Origin: Phallus indusiatus | Lineage: Eukaryota > Basidiomycota > Agaricomycetes > Phallales > Phallaceae | Direction of reading: 5' to 3' | DNA length: 64,000 bases | NCBI GenBank assembly: GCA_027605045.1 | Contig: JAQFWX010000005.1 | Location: forward strand, 682,001 to 746,000 | In this document: positions 47,315-61,102 of the stretch, piece by piece | How the letters are laid out: every line of letters starts with the position of its first letter | How positions within the stretch are numbered: the stretch's first letter is position 1 | Notes under the pieces: generated by a model | What the model saw: the letters and a program-made list of their open reading frames with translations, nothing else | What the model was told of the DNA's origin: nothing | Databases searched by the model: none | Program-made: the position numbers and the translations under genes

Positions 47315-50077
47315 TCAATGAAACGAGATCTCCCAAACTCTAACGCTTCCATCGGCACCTCCGCCTAGCAGCTTCCCTTTCCCATTTTCGACCGATTTCG
47401 GTACCCAGGCAACACGCCATGCACCGTTTGGGATTGCATTTTTAATGGCAATAATTTTCAATGGCTTTTGAATTATTTTTCAGTACGACTAGAGAAATGT
47501 GTAATTCAACCCTTCCTACCTTGGTAACATCCCAGACATATATATGAGTATCAAGCGATGCCGATGCGATATGAGCACCATCGGGTGTCCATGCGAGACA
47601 ATGAATTCTTGACGAGTGGTGCGTCCATGTAGAAATCACCGCCTAGCGAAGAAGGAACGCGATCAAAAACGTTGCTAGAAACAATCGGCAGCGACCATTT
47701 ACCTTACGCTCTTTAGTATCATACACGACTATCTTGCCGGCGCTCTAGCGATAAGCGTACCGTCGTTAATAGATTCATTTACTTTTATGCGTAGCTTCTT
47801 GGGCACTCACATCTCCAGCGGCAAGCAATTCTCCATTTGGGCTAAAGCTCACCGCAGTAACTGCGCCCTTCTGCGCTTCAGCAAGTTCACCTGACTCCGT
47901 AAGCGTTCCATTGCTGTTCCAGAGATAGAGACGTATCTTCTTATCCTGCAACAACGACGAAAATAGATCATCAAGCGACTTTCTTAAGCGAGATTCTGAA
48001 GTCAGGGCAACTTACTTCTCCGCCTACAGCAACAATATTGCTCGTGGAGACAGCAATTGACGCGCAGTTGTACTTCAAGGGCAGTGATGTTACTTTTTGC
48101 GTTCCACGAAGCACCTCTATGCTAGCAGAGCCTGCCACGAATATATGTCCATCCGAAAGATTAGCGGCAATCGATTTAGCTTGAGATGAGAGCGGATATA
48201 TAGAACTACAGAAAACCAGTACAACAGTGAGAAGAAGGTATTGGTGTGCATCAGAATGGACCACCCACGATGAAAATGAAGCAACTGCCTTTGGACCAAC
48301 GTTGATTTCACGTACTTTGTCATCAACACCGACACTCCAGATATTTTGTTGATGACCGGACATGTCGATGATTAAACCGGTGTATCCCGCTCCGGTTACA
48401 TGTGCAAAGCCTTGAGTGGGATCGGCATCAGAAGGCTCGTCCAGCGATAAACCATGAGCCTTCCCATCTGATGAACCGACGAAGAACGAAGGTGGGTCTT
48501 CAAGTAAAGTCCCAGCCGTTATGGATTTAACCGGGGCCTTTATTAGTTGTGACGTTAGAGCTATGGTCCAGAGAACAAGATAAGGTAAGACCTAGTTTAC
48601 CTCTATAGCCCTAACAGGTTTATCACCTACTCGCGGATCGAAGGTGTTGAGAACCCCTGCGAAATTTAGACTTATAATAATATTGGAACTGGTCCATGTG
48701 TTTCCAAGTTGATGGTTTTCAACACCAGTGCCAAGTTGCCAGATGGTCGTTGGCTTAGCTGCTTCGACATCCCCTATTCAGACGAAGAAAAACAATTAGG
48801 AGAAATAACTCGAGCGCAAAATCAACAAGACAAACATAATTTGACGCTGCAGTCTCCCGAAGAAGTGACGATAGATTTACTATCTGGCGACCAAGCCGAT
48901 GCAAACTGAAAGCGAGGAAAACCGGTCAGTCAGCTACCAGCCCCCCGTAAAAGAAAGTTGCTTGCTTACAATTGTTCCTTTGTGGGCTGTTTTGTTGTTT
49001 GAATCTACAAGCTCTGCGCTTTGATCACCAGATGTGCCATCCCATATGAACAGGCGGTAATCAGCGCCTCCAGATGCGAAGTGACTTCCTGACGGAGCAT
49101 ACGCAACAGTGTGGACGAAATTTGTGTGGCCTTTAAGAGTCTATTACAATTGTTTGCGTAATTTTGTCTTCCAAGTTGACAAGAATGTTACCTTAAGGTA
49201 CTTGTAAGGTGCTCCTATAAGACAACTATTCAACTGACATACAATGATACTTTGAACTGTCTACCGACCTGTATAGAAGACAATGGTACCATCGTCACTC
49301 GCCGTAGCAGCACGAAAAGGTCGTTGATGTCTCATAGCGACCGCATTTATAGTTTTGCTGTGGCCTATAATTTCGCCCGAAGAAGAACCAGTGTCAAATT
49401 GAAATACATGTCCGAATCTGACCAAACAACTCAGTTGTAGCACAATGACCAGATACGAAAGAACTACTTCTCGCGACCATCCCCAACTGCTATGAGCCGT
49501 TTACTTTCACCATCCCAAGACAGATCGTTTCTAAGAAGGAATATCCACAAACAAGATAAAACGGATAGATTAAACACATACGAACATTCTCCCACCAAGT
49601 GCTTTAGTCTCGGTTTTCAAGATTTGCTCCGATCCAGCGACATCCCATATCCTCACTATGCGGCAGATCGTTCAGATGCTGTTGCCCGCGTTGACTGACA
49701 GAATGAATTGAACATACCATTCCCTTGAATATCGGCGGAAGCAGCATAATATCCTGAAGGTGAAAAACGTGCGACTGTGGTGGCGTGAACATGTTGACTG
49801 TAGACAATATCATTCGCTGAATTCTGATAACATAGCACATGAGCTATGTCTGCAGCATCCGTAGAAGTGTGTTCGTACTTTCAGATCCCTGATCTACAAC
49901 CGACGGACAGATCGTTAGATGACTTCCATCTTTCGATCGCTCAATGAAAGTAATACAAACTATAATGCATCGTCCATTTGCGTATATGATCTTATCACCG
50001 TGCGTACCAATCTTGGTCGACGTTCCTCGCGTCGTTACGGGATTTGGAGGATATACACGGATAAATCGCGATGACAT
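47315..50077 (-). CDS. AIP1: Actin-interacting protein 1 (WD-repeat, cofilin cofactor)
   Basis: From the ATG at 50077 the protein starts MSSRFIRVYPPNPVTTRGTS with KIGTHGDKIIYANGR, the canonical Aip1/WDR1 opening. WD-repeat signatures follow: HVHATTVARFSPSGYYAASA, GEIIGHSKTINAVAMRHQRP with ATASDDGTIVFYTG, HTNFVHTVAYAPSGSHFASG, CLAWTPDGAHIASASLDTHI with YVWDV, and the end GGADGSVRVWEISFH at 47315. This layout matches the two seven-bladed propellers of the family. It promotes disassembly of cofilin-bound actin in patches. Many short introns are present and not every border was fixed. Confidence 0.9.
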
Positions 50078-51745
50078 TGCTTCAGGATTAAATTCGAGGG
50101 CCTTCAAAGGCTGTTACAACTGTGCTTATAAGCTGTTAGACGTTGTTACCGTGCGCGGTTAAATCTGTAGTCTAACTGCGACCGCAGACCGCGCCGCTTA
50201 GTAAGAGTGAGTGTTTACGGAGCTGTGTTTCATTCCACTCGTCTATGCTCATGAACGTGGTATTATCGGGCTAGATTGTTTGTCTAACCTGACCATGAAC
50301 GGATGTTTCCATGAATGTTTATATTCCCCCAAAAGTGTATGTTTTTGTACTGACTATCGTTCTTTTCGCCAGAAATCGACACGAATGGTCTTGTTACTCG
50401 CAATGACTTTGTTCGGCTAGAAAAACAAACAATATACAATCTCCAATTGTTCTTCTGGTCATATGAAACTGTAGTTTTTTTTTCACAGGCTAAGACATAG
50501 TATCAAAATTCCACCGCCCAGCAGTGATTCTCGACCGCTTTCTACCGCGTTTCTTTTGGTGCATGCACACTGGTTTCGCGATGGCTTCCTCCTCCCGCTC
50601 TTACCAGAAGATTCCTTTGGGATGTCCAATCTGTCAACACTGCTATATTACCATCGTGACCGAGGATCTCGAGGATCCCCGACATTCTCTGGTTCAGCGC
50701 TGGGACGTTTCGCGGACAAATGTGCTTCTCGGCCAATTCTCAACAAATCGGTATTGACATGCGTCTTTTTCATGAAGCCTTGCCGGAACCATCAAAAAAC
50801 CCGCTTACACAGTATGACGTCGCCTACGGACTTGGCTGATTTGTTCCTTATGGTGTTCATCTGCTACGATGCTATAATGACGCTGGTTTTTATAATGACG
50901 TTGAACTGTCAAGTTTTACATTTGGGTAAGCATTGCGGTGTTAAGACCTATTCAGACTCAGTGCTAATCATTCAGCAGTTGGTTATTTTGGCACATATGC
51001 TTCGAGAGATGAACTTAAACTGACATCTCAACGATTGTTGTTAAGCCAGAGAAACATTTCCCCGCTCTTTAGAAAAATGTTTTTGCATTCTACGATAGTT
51101 GACAGGCGCTCACCTCCAATTCAATGATCAGTCAAAATACGGACACTTCGTTCATGAATTTCCAATCGTCTTCCTTGTCACCAATAACCAAGTCTATATT
51201 ATTATTCCTTGGCCATTAAGTACGCCTATCGTTTCGTCGCTATGAAGTTTAGATGTTAAGAAGCTTGGAAGAAGGACATTTGAATTTGACACGCTCTCCG
51301 CATATCCAACGGCATGTCTACATTAGTATGACAGTGAGCACATTATGCTGTTGCTCTTGCTGTCTATCAGTCATCACTAGTACGTCTACATATTCTTAGC
51401 AAACAATTCACGCTCACTCGCATAATTCTATTATATCAAACAGGCATAATCGGCTCGGGGAATGATTCATGAAAGACCTACCTTAATCCCGTATAGAATA
51501 GGAACTTCGATTTATGACACTGGACCGGTTGACAGGAAAACAACCTTGTATTTGCGATGAAAAATCAACACCATTCATGTTTTCTTATTCTATGATTTCA
51601 TTTACGACTTCGGAGCAGCGAATTGACAGATAGTATTTAGCCTTGACATCCTGAATTTCACTGCGGCCCTTTAGGAATATGAAACCTCGAACAGATGTCC
51701 TCGGCCCATTCAGTCCTCCAGTGCCTTGGAGCGTTCTTCTTTGCA
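50078..51745. other. Intergenic, no gene seen
   Basis: A 155-codon plus-strand frame at 50556-51023 overlaps others and has no family features. The right end is the hydrophobin promoter. Confidence 0.45.
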
Positions 51746-51754
51746 TATAAAAAA
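51746..51754 (+). promoter_or_regulatory. TATA box of the hydrophobin gene
   Basis: TATAAAAAA, about 90 bp before the start at 51844. Confidence 0.5.
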
Positions 51755-51843
51755 GAGGGTATCTAGGTGTCCAGTTTCCCCAGTTCAGAAACACCCTTCG
51801 AACTTAATCTCTCAAGCTTACTCTCAAAACCCCTGCAGTGGAA

Positions 51844-52341
51844 ATGAAAGTCTTCACTCCTCTCGTTCTTTTGGCTGCTTTAGCAACAGCTGCACCATCC
51901 CCCCAAAGCATCTCCCAATGCAACACAGGTAACATTTCTGTCGCTCATGTATCAAGATCTCACCATTGACATAACCGCTTTTCTTCAGGGTCTATGGTTT
52001 GCTGCAACAGTGTTCAAAGCTCTCAAAGTAGTCCAGTTGCATCTCTTTTAGGTCTCCTTGGCATCGCAGTCGGCAGCGTAGGAGCCCAGGTCGGTTTGGG
52101 ATGCACTCCAATCACCGTTATGTCAGTATTCTATTGATGTTAATATTATAAGAGAAAATACTTATAAGAATTTACTTACGATAGTGGTGTTGGCGGTTCT
52201 ACTTGCACTGCACAAGCTGTGTGCTGTACCGGAAATGCATTTGGTGGCTTGGTATGCGACTTTTTCTTCATCTTATAGTATACAAGTTATTGAGCTTCGA
52301 TATGACAGATTAATCTGGGTTGCAATGCTATAAATCTCTGA
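51844..52341 (+). CDS. Class I hydrophobin
   Basis: Exons 51844-51928, 51989-52121, 52185-52251 and 52309-52341 give 105 residues. Signal peptide MKVFTPLVLLAALATAAPS. Eight cysteines occur in the hydrophobin order C, CC, C, C, CC, C with spacings 6, 32, 12, 5 and 12 residues (QCNTGSMVCC, GLGCTPITV, STCTAQAVCC, NLGCNAINL), inside the class I range. Secreted; it self-assembles into amphipathic layers on hyphae and fruit bodies. The long CC-to-C loop is rich in Ser and Gly. A strong TATA box suggests high expression. Confidence 0.95.
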
Positions 52342-53190
52342 GCTTTCAACTGTTCTACCACTTTTTGAATAAATATATAAGTTAAACCATTACAAAGATC
52401 ACTTAAGTGAAAACAGCTCACGCCCAAGTTTCAACATCTTGATTTGGGATCATCAACATATTGACATGTAAATTATGAACACAGCATACAAACGCTATAA
52501 CATCCTAATCTCGACATACAAATTTACACTGATAATAGATATATTCTTATGAAACAACGACATAACATTAGAAAAATTATTTTTTGCGATTATGGTATGC
52601 TACGTGAGACGATGAAGACAGTCGTAAGAAGTCACGGAAAAAAAGGAAAATAATGCAAGTCTGTTTGATTGATGGTCGTAAAGAAAGAAAAAGGACAAGG
52701 CAAGGAAGAATTGAGAGAGGGACGGAAAACATGAAGCAAAGAAAAATAAATTGTCCTAAGTGAATAGTCATACTCTTCCCGCTTAGTATCTCTGATGTGT
52801 TAATGAAAGAGAACACTACAGTGGAAAGACCTGAGTAAGACTTTTTCAAATTAATTGTGTGGCTTTGAATGCACCCTCTCTGTACTCTGTATAATCAATC
52901 ATAACCAGTCCCGATCTACGTCCACGAAAGTCGAAAAGATTGGGGCTGAGAAGAGAAAAAAACAACAACCTCACTGAGACCCGGAGGCTCGCAAAAATGA
53001 CCCAATAAGTTAACGTATTATTAAGATAATTTGTCAAAAGATTGACCCAAGAAGCAAGACGAACGAGCGGCATCGATTTGGATAAATAGGAGAAGAAAGA
53101 AAAAGAAAAAGGGAAGTAAAGGATGCACGACGTGAGGCGGATTAGCGACATAAAAACTCAATGGTATAACGCTTCTCTCCCACGAAAAAT
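52342..53190. other. Convergent intergenic spacer, no gene seen
   Basis: 3' flank of the hydrophobin and of the minus-strand Skt5-like gene. The T-rich minus-strand frames here look like untranslated sequence. Confidence 0.5.
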
Positions 53191-56113
53191 TTACATTATA
53201 ATACATTCCTTTTCTTCGGCTTTGGCTGAGCTAAACCCAAGCTCAGCGAATGTTGTATTAGTATTCCGGGGTGCTGGCGGATTCGAGAAAGCATCGGGTC
53301 CAGACGGGGGAGGAGGACCTTGATTAGGAGGAGGCGGGCCGCCGCCGCCTTCCTGTCTTCTACCCGGTGGGCGTCCAGCCGCGCGAGTCTGCTGAATACC
53401 GGAGCCAGATGAAGGATATGGTTGTCGTGCTGGACTAGTACTTTTCCCGCCTACTGGTTGTCCCTGCTGTGATGGCGGAGGTCCATCCGTCAATGTGTAC
53501 CTTTTCAAATCACTGAATTGGCGTGGATGCTGACCAGCGCCGGGGGGACCTTGACCTTGCCCACCAAGAGTCTGTGCATGATGAGGAGGTCCATGAGGGT
53601 AGGGTCCATGAGCTTGAGCCGGCTGGGCATGAGAGGATTGGGGACCTGGAGCAGGAGGTTCTGATAAAGGACCTGGACTTTGTCGAAGCGGTCGTTGTTG
53701 TTGCTGCTGCTGCTGTTGATGCTGGTGCGGCTGAGGAGCATAATTTGATGGGGGAGGTACATCTGATTCCTCTCCGATCATGGGCATGCCGTTAGCCTGA
53801 GCTTTGACTTTACTCAGCACATCGGTGCGTCCGTTAGAGCCAGCAACTCTACCTGCAGCCTCGGCATTCGCTTTAGCTTGGCTCCTACGACGGACAAGTC
53901 TATCGTCTGTAATCTTCTCATGTTCAGACCTGGATAACATCTGAGGCGAAGGCTGCGATAAAGCCGCGAGTCGGTCTGGTGCATCAGTGTTTCCGTGAGA
54001 AATAGCCTAGACAAGGAAGGCCTCAGGACAACGGGCAATCAAATTGAAAAAGATTATTCGACAAACCTTCTCATACCAAGCCTTAGCTGCTTCAACATTT
54101 TTAGTAGTGCCAATTCCGACTTCCGCATAATAGCCCATTGCGAATTCGGCGCTTGGTAGACCTTTTAGTGCCGCCTAAGAGAAATGTTTAATAAATGATG
54201 ACAACAAATGTAGAAAATTGAGGAACCTTTTCGGCAAACACATAAGCAAGATTTTCATCTTTTTCAAAGGCACCTTCAGCTCCGCAAAGGAACCATTTGG
54301 AAAGTGCCATATCGGCTTCCGCTTCACCTTGTTGTGAGGCGAGTCTGTTTTTTTAATTTCACATGTGCAATGTAATCAGGAAAACATTCGAAAACACGAT
54401 TCTTTTTAAAGAAAAAGAAATACTTACGAATACCATTGAACGCTCATTAACGCATCAGCCTCGAAAGGAGCGATGGCGTATTCGTACGCGTGACCCAATT
54501 TGTACTGGGCGGGCGCAAAACCAAGATATGCAGCTTTTTCAATATATTTTCTTGCTTCGGTCACAGGACTGCCATTAGGAGGTATTAGAGCCAAAGTGAA
54601 AAAGAGAGATTCGGGGACGGTGACTTGGGAGAATTCATTGAGAAGCAGGAGACCATAGACGTAAGCTGGTTGAGGGGTTTCGATAGTTGAAAGATTGGCA
54701 GCTTTGTAGAGGAGAGGAGAGCTTCATGATGTGAAGGTGGTAGGTTAAGTTGACCAAGAAGATGTGCCATGCCCAGCCGCTGTGTCGCAATTGTGTTAGT
54801 TTAGTCATTCAGGGACGTACAATCGAAGCTACTTAAACTCACATAAAAACAACTCTCAACGTTAGCACGCATTCCACGTTCGAAAGAATCACGGGCGCGA
54901 TTGATGTCACCCACGGTTTCGTAGTCTCGTCCGATTTTAAACCATGCTTTTGCCCATCCAGCACGGGAGGCCGTCTCGAAATCACGGAACGCCTCCCGAG
55001 GGCTACGAGGTACTACATCTGAAGCGCAACCTGTGCTACACAGGATACCGCGGAGGTATATAGCCTCTGGGACGGGTGGAGCTCCGGGGGCTGAGCAAAT
55101 TGCCAGCAAAGCAGAAGCGGCGCTATTTACAAGAACTCGCTGCTGCGGGTCCGTAACAGTTACGATACCAGTATCAGAGGGGGGATTGAGTCTATCTATG
55201 ACGAAAATGACATCTCTAATCCAAGGCAAATGGGTATGTTGAGTGGGATTTGGTGGTAGAGTACGCTGGGCATCGATTAGTGTTTCGAGAGTGGGGATGG
55301 GAGCGGTGAGATCTGGGATTTTGGGAGTGGAAGGGTGACTTCTAGGACCGCGGTTTAAATTGAGATGCTCCATTGGTGGTGGAAAGGAGGTGGAAGAGTT
55401 CGGTGGTGGGTAAAAAGGAGGCTGAGCATACCCGATGGGAGGTGACTGTAACGGGGGGACAAAACCTCCTGGGCCTGGACCTACATTGGGACCAGGCGCG
55501 CCTTGAGGCGGCGCGTAAGATGCAGCCGAGTGTCTGGATACATTATTGGGGTGGTAGCCGTACGACGAGTCTGGACGAGCAAAGCCGCCGGGGTAACCGA
55601 CGGCGCCTGGTAACGGACCAGCGGGCGGGGGATGCAACGGTACAGATGGTGATCGATATTGATCTATGGGGCCATAAGGAGGACCACGAGATTGATGAGG
55701 ATAAGGAGGATGAGGTGAATACGACCGCTGTTGTTGGGGATAAGCGTAGGACATTTGCGCAGACGGTGCCAAGGCTGCGTCGTCGAGTGTTCGAGTAATC
55801 TAAAATGAATGAAAAAAAAAAAGAAAAAAAGAAACCGCCAGAAACACAGAGAGGAAGAGAAAATGGAAGTTTAGATTAAAGTAGTGATTTAAGTGACCAG
55901 CTGTCGGTCTTTAATAAGTATGACACATACATCTGCGGGTAAAGATGGCATGATCCTTTCTGGCATCGGCGCAAACAGTGGATGAGTCCGGGAATCGGGA
56001 CGATAGTCAGGAGGAAGAGGTGGAACGGGAGGTCTTGCGTTGCCCGTTGACTGCGAAGGACGATGAGATGAGCTCACACTAGGATGAGGAGGTAAAGGCG
56101 GTGGAAGTGACAT
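53191..56113 (-). CDS. Chitin synthase activator, Skt5/Chs4-like Sel1-repeat protein
   Basis: Starts MSLPPPLPPHPSVSSSHRPS at 56113, followed by a long Pro/Tyr/Gln-rich disordered region. Sel1-like repeats follow, introduced by TLETLIDAQRTLPPN. Examples are AIYLRGILCSTGCAS with FETASRAGWAKAWFKIGRDY, then DINRARDSFERGMRANVES, further units to 54.1 kb, and AEFAMGYYAEVGIGTTKNVE. The C-terminal 250 residues are low-complexity, with a glutamine run near 53710, and the protein ends CIIM, a CAAX prenylation box. Yeast Skt5 also has Sel1 repeats and a C-terminal CAAX box and activates Chs3 at the bud neck. I infer the same role at septa and tips here. Confidence 0.88.
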
Positions 56114-57667
56114 TGGGAGTGGAAATTACGATGCATGATGACTAAGCCAGGAATCTCGGATGTAACAATAACAATAAGCTTTAGTTTTGTTTGTTCTTTG
56201 TGTTCTTTGCAGCAGTGTATATTATTGCGACGACTATTTGTGCACGGCTTTTCCCATTCAACTCCCCAAGCTCAAGATTCGCAACCGAAGAAAGATGGCG
56301 TTTTATTGAATGTTGGCATTGAGTTGGCAACTCGCCGATTCGTCGAGGACGAAAAGAACGTGCGAGCATATTCTAATAGTACCTTGCTCCTTGCTCGGAG
56401 ACGATGAAATTGGTTTACAGCCATGGGAAATTGCGGACGCCGACCCCGTCCAATCAGGCCGCAAAGATCAGCTTTTGACGAGTGATGTACTGATAAATCA
56501 ATCCTACTCATAGATCTTCAGTGCACTAATATACAAAGACAAGACATCTGCAACAAATATTGCATGAAACCTTGTTAGTCCGCCACACCTGTCATGTACG
56601 TTCTTTTGCTTATCATTGATTTATACCCAAATCTAATCGATCTTCCAAGGAAGCTGGCACTGGCACTCCACACTAGTGACACACGTACACATACGTTACT
56701 ACCATCATCATCACAAGCTCAGGCTGTTTGTAACTGGTACAACTTTAGCATCGGGTTACATATACGCCGGATCTCAAAAGGTTCCCATCGACGTACACGG
56801 ACGTGTATCTGGAAATTTCTCAGACTCCGGCTCGGATTAACTGATTTATTCATGACGTTCATACCCTGCATGGAGGGTTTGTCCTGAACTTCCCCAAAGT
56901 TTTATTTTTACATCTACCTTTGAGCGAGGCGACCGTCCGAGAGTCTGACAAGGGCCTCTGAGGGCCCCAGCGCATGTTTTGCCACTTCAATTCGAAATAT
57001 CAAGATTTGACTCATCTTACCACAACTATGCTTGTTTTATGAAGAATGGCCGGCAACAACAGCCTCTTGATATTGCAAGGAGTACCTCTGTATATGATAA
57101 TGTGTCCCTGATCGTGTGAGTTGCGTTAGTTGTTGCGAAATGACCGACATAAAATAATATAAGCTCAGTTGCGAATAGAACAGCTACATTAATTGCCTGG
57201 ACAAAACGGACCCACGGAGTAATGCGTTTCCTAAAGGTAAATAACGAATGTACAGCTCATGGATCTATAACGATGATTTTGGGTTTATGCCCCGTAGTAC
57301 CGGGGTAGATAATAATAAAAACAATATTGCCATGGACACTTGAACGCTACCGATTGAGGAGTAATATGAAGATTTGAGCCGGAAAGTACGCTGGTTTGGA
57401 ATAACGATGCAGGGGTACCGAGGAAAATTACAAGGCGTTCAGGTTAGGTGCCAAAAGAACAATCATGTACGGAACTTCAAGATCGCCTTAAACGTGCGGT
57501 AGGAAATACTCTTCATGTTATACCTGCAACTTCTCTACCAAATTGCGTACAAGGAAAGAACAAAGATAAAAGACAGTCAAAGTACTGAAAAGGACCGGCC
57601 TATGTTAAGAAATAATGATAACAACGACAATTTCAACTAAAACAATCGCAACCGCTCTCCCCGAGGA
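56114..57667. other. Intergenic, no gene seen
   Basis: No frame with family features. The left end is the promoter of the Skt5-like gene. Confidence 0.45.
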
Positions 57668-59167
57668 TCAGTTGTTTGAACTTGAAGCCGAAGATGCTGC
57701 GTCATTGCATTGTGTTTCTTGTTGGTCACATTGGCCTACCGAGAACCCCGCTCCACTGTTGGCCTGTCGAATTCGATGAGTGAACCCTGTACTTAGATCA
57801 AGCCAAAGGGCATAGTTATAGCTTACCGCATCCGCGCAGGTATTATGTTGCACGCTACATGATCTTTGCAGGGCAGCCGAGAGCGTAAGGAAAGAATCGT
57901 TTCCTTCAACTTCAAATGCACGGCCACCTACTGTGACTGGTGGTGGTGCACCACCCACTAAATTTCAACGTAAGCCGAGGAAGAACAAACGGTCAAAAAA
58001 CATTAAAAATGAGCGCTACTAACAGGAGCCTGTGAACGTTTGTAAATTTGCGCTTGAAGAATTGGAAGTCGATCCAGAAGAAGAGCCGGTGGAGCCAGTA
58101 GAAGTCCCAGTAGATGTTCCGGTAGAAGACGGTGTAGCTGAGGATGAGGCGGACGAAGAAGGCAGCGAGGAAGAGACAGCAGAAGATTGTGATGAAGAGC
58201 CCTGCGACTGCGAAGTCGATGACGGCTGATCAATACTACAGGCATCACTACCGCTTGGAATGGAGACCGCGTTATTACTGCTTATGACCTGCAAAGTATA
58301 AAAAACGGAACGATACAAAGAATCTTTCTAAAAAAAGACATACCTGTTGAATTTCTTCTGCGGTTACATCTGGGACGAGAAGATTCTGAGTGAAGATACA
58401 GCCGACGGGATCGCTGAAGCAACAAGTAAATCAACGTCTTTCAAAAAAAGGGATGAGATCAATGATTTACTTTGCATCATCACAAGTATTTCCCTTGCCC
58501 GTATTGTCATTCAGGTTTCCGGGAGCAAAAGTACCGGACAGAATTGCTTCAGTAGCATTCCCACCTATGCTGTGAATTTGTTGGGCAAGAGTGAGAGCGA
58601 TGGCTTTATTGATAGCCGCCGCGTTAGACGAAGCTGGATCCTGATGTTGCTGGAGAGCTGCTATCTCAGGATTGACAGCTTTGATGGACGTGCACGGATT
58701 AGATGCCAATCCGACGCTCCCAGTATTCCGTTCCAAAGCTCGATAGATAAGAGCGGCCGTCATGCCTCCTACATTTCCAGCAGCTTTGGCATTCGTGAAA
58801 GCTTGGTCAGCTGTGGCTTGTTGCAAGCAATCGGTATCCTTTTCAAACGACATCAACAAAATTACCAACGAAATTTGACACCAATTGGCTTACGGTAATA
58901 GACCCTTGTCCTGCAGCAGCCGCAGCATTTCCAAGAAGGCCAAAAACGGGATCAACGATTTGAGCAGGGTTATTCATATCCAGAAATGTTCTGACAGTGG
59001 TAATGAACTGCTCGTGTGAGTGCTCTGAACGAAATTTAGGATCGTCTCTGGTACAAAAATGAGAGAAAATATTTACCTTGAGGCACTTCTTTTCGAATCA
59101 GAGGTAGTCCTAATGTCATTGAAACGAATGTTGCTGAGAAAAGCAGAGAGAAGCTTTTTGAGAACAT
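57668..59167 (-). CDS. Secreted Ser/Thr-rich protein of the family mislabelled 'ribosomal protein S17'
   Basis: Signal peptide MFSKSFSLLFSATFVSMTLG at 59167. The main domain reads QFITTVRTFLDMNNP, DCLQQATADQAFTNAKAAGN, GGMTAALIYRALERNTGSVG, then VNPEIAALQQHQDPASSNAA, SGTFAPGNLNDNTGKGNTCD and DPVGCIFTQNLLVPDVTAEE. A mucin-like Ser/Thr stretch follows (58.04-58.25 kb), with TSTGTSTGSTG. The C-terminal segment VGGAPPPVTVGGRAFEVEGN with paired cysteines ends SSASSSNN at 57668. From memory, agaric homologues are often annotated as ribosomal protein S17, which this is not: it is secreted and unrelated to ribosomes. The role is probably at the cell surface or in the matrix; this is inference. Confidence 0.8.
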
Positions 59168-61102
59168 TTTGTTTTTCAAAAGAAACGTTGAAATGGTCGC
59201 CGGCGCTGCATAGTGTAAATTACATTTAAACACAAAATCTAGGCATGTTGATACGAAGCACTCACATCGTGAAATTGGAAAGAGAAGGGGAGCAAAAAGT
59301 CCTGACTTTGCAGGAAAGAAGAGTGTCCTACCCGAGGGAATTGAATGAGAAAGCGTTCATTGTTCTTGCCCTTATTTATAGTAAATTTTGATGAGAGTTT
59401 TGTGCAGAAATCAGAAATATAACGTTACCATGTCGATTTACAGTTCCTCCGAAAATCAGCCTACGACAAAAAGTTCCTAGGCAACCCATGTTTTCCCTGC
59501 TTCGCCGGCGGCGGTCGTTAACGTAACTATTTCAGGCCGTATCTGAATGGGCTTTTGCTCGTCGGGCACTGGGACTTTTCAAGCATCTTCGTATATATAT
59601 CAATGTTCCTGAGTACCTCAGTTTCGGCAGCCCTGAGAAGCCCTCCGGTGAGAACAAAGCGAGATAGCGTCGCTCTCGGTGATCCTACATAAACACAATT
59701 TTTTTTTGTGAATTTCTCCTGCTGAAAGATCTAATAGGGTGGTGTATTTGCGCATCGTTTTGAGAGTTGAACAAAGGCCAGATCAAGAGACATCGACTGG
59801 CTGGCCAAGCCTCAGCAGCGGTGGAGATAACGTCGCAACTATCGGTCTCAATGACTACCGTTTCTCCATGAAAACCAGCAGTTAGGTCAGGATTAACCAA
59901 ATTACCATCAAGAACGCGAAGAAAACGTGTAACAAATGTGGCAAAATGGCTGAGGGATCCGGATTTATCGATTCATACTAGCTTGGTGCGAACACTTGAT
60001 GACACAACTATACAACTTCTCTGGCATCGGTGACTCAGTTTTCCCGTTAAACTTAAAAGACACCGAGTCAGGTGGAAGCATGCACCACTCATGTACCCCA
60101 CATCTAAGCGAACGAAGAAGTATACTCCCATGGCACTTCTAAATTTCGACATTCAGACGAAGCTTCTTTTTGAATCAATAGGACGTACTTCCTTTTGGCT
60201 TCGGAGGTGTCAGAAATGCAGTGTTGGGACACAAGATATGGAAGTAACCCCTGAATCTGTATGGGTGGTCGTTTGTGGCAGTGAAATAAATCAAGTAACA
60301 GTTAGAATCGATTCGGACGATGGTGTACACAGTGAACACCGCTGTTCAGTCAAAAAAATTTTTTTTGGGACTATACAGAAAGGAGTGACAAAACCATAGT
60401 CATTAATGAACGAACGACGCCGGCCACTCCGATATCTGGAGCTCCTTTAAAAACTAGATTATCATATTACTTTTTTGCATAAATGTCATTCTTCAACCTC
60501 GTAAAACACGCACACGCCCTTAGTTGCTGAGGACCATTACTAGAACACCCTGATCCGATCTTGGACGTTCTCCGAAGAGATAGATACTCGGCCTGATGAA
60601 GGTCAAGGACAATGGAGCTCAACTCGAGAGAGGCCAGGCCTCCGGGTTGAAGCCGTGTCGCTCAGGGGATGTGCACAGCCTGAACCCCGGCCAATGCATG
60701 GCGGAAAGATAGTTGTGGATCCAGAGAAATGTACCAACTGAGTCCATACTGAACAACGATATTTCTTGTAATGAATGTAAATCTCAAATTTTTTGATGCA
60801 ATCTGTCAAGTGAATGGCCGAGAAAGGAATCTTACGTAAACAAGCTGTCACTATTCACGTGATTTCGGTGACAGCAAAGCCATTCAGAGACAAGACACCT
60901 AACAGGACTATAGCCCGGGCAGAGACACATGATGCACATGAGCGTCCATTTTCCGACATTTCAATCTTCCATCACCACCTAACTCTTAAGCTCGCTTTCT
61001 CCCTTCCAGGTCGTTTGATACCTCATATCCGATTCTAATTACAATCATTGTACTGACATAAAGGCTCACAAGGCCTCAGCTCAGGCTTTACTAGCTACAT
61101 AA
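59168..61102. other. Intergenic, no confident gene
   Basis: A TATAAATAAG-like box near 59375 (minus strand) may serve the secreted-protein gene. Short frames at 59685-59900 (minus) and 60091-60399 (plus) have no family features. Confidence 0.4.

Noticed and set aside
50556..51023. 155-codon plus-strand frame
   Set aside because: Overlaps other frames, has several unrelated hydrophobic runs and no recognised family; probably chance.
53700..53730. CAG/CTG repeat as an expanded microsatellite
   Set aside because: It encodes a modest glutamine run within the disordered tail of the Skt5-like protein, common in this family.
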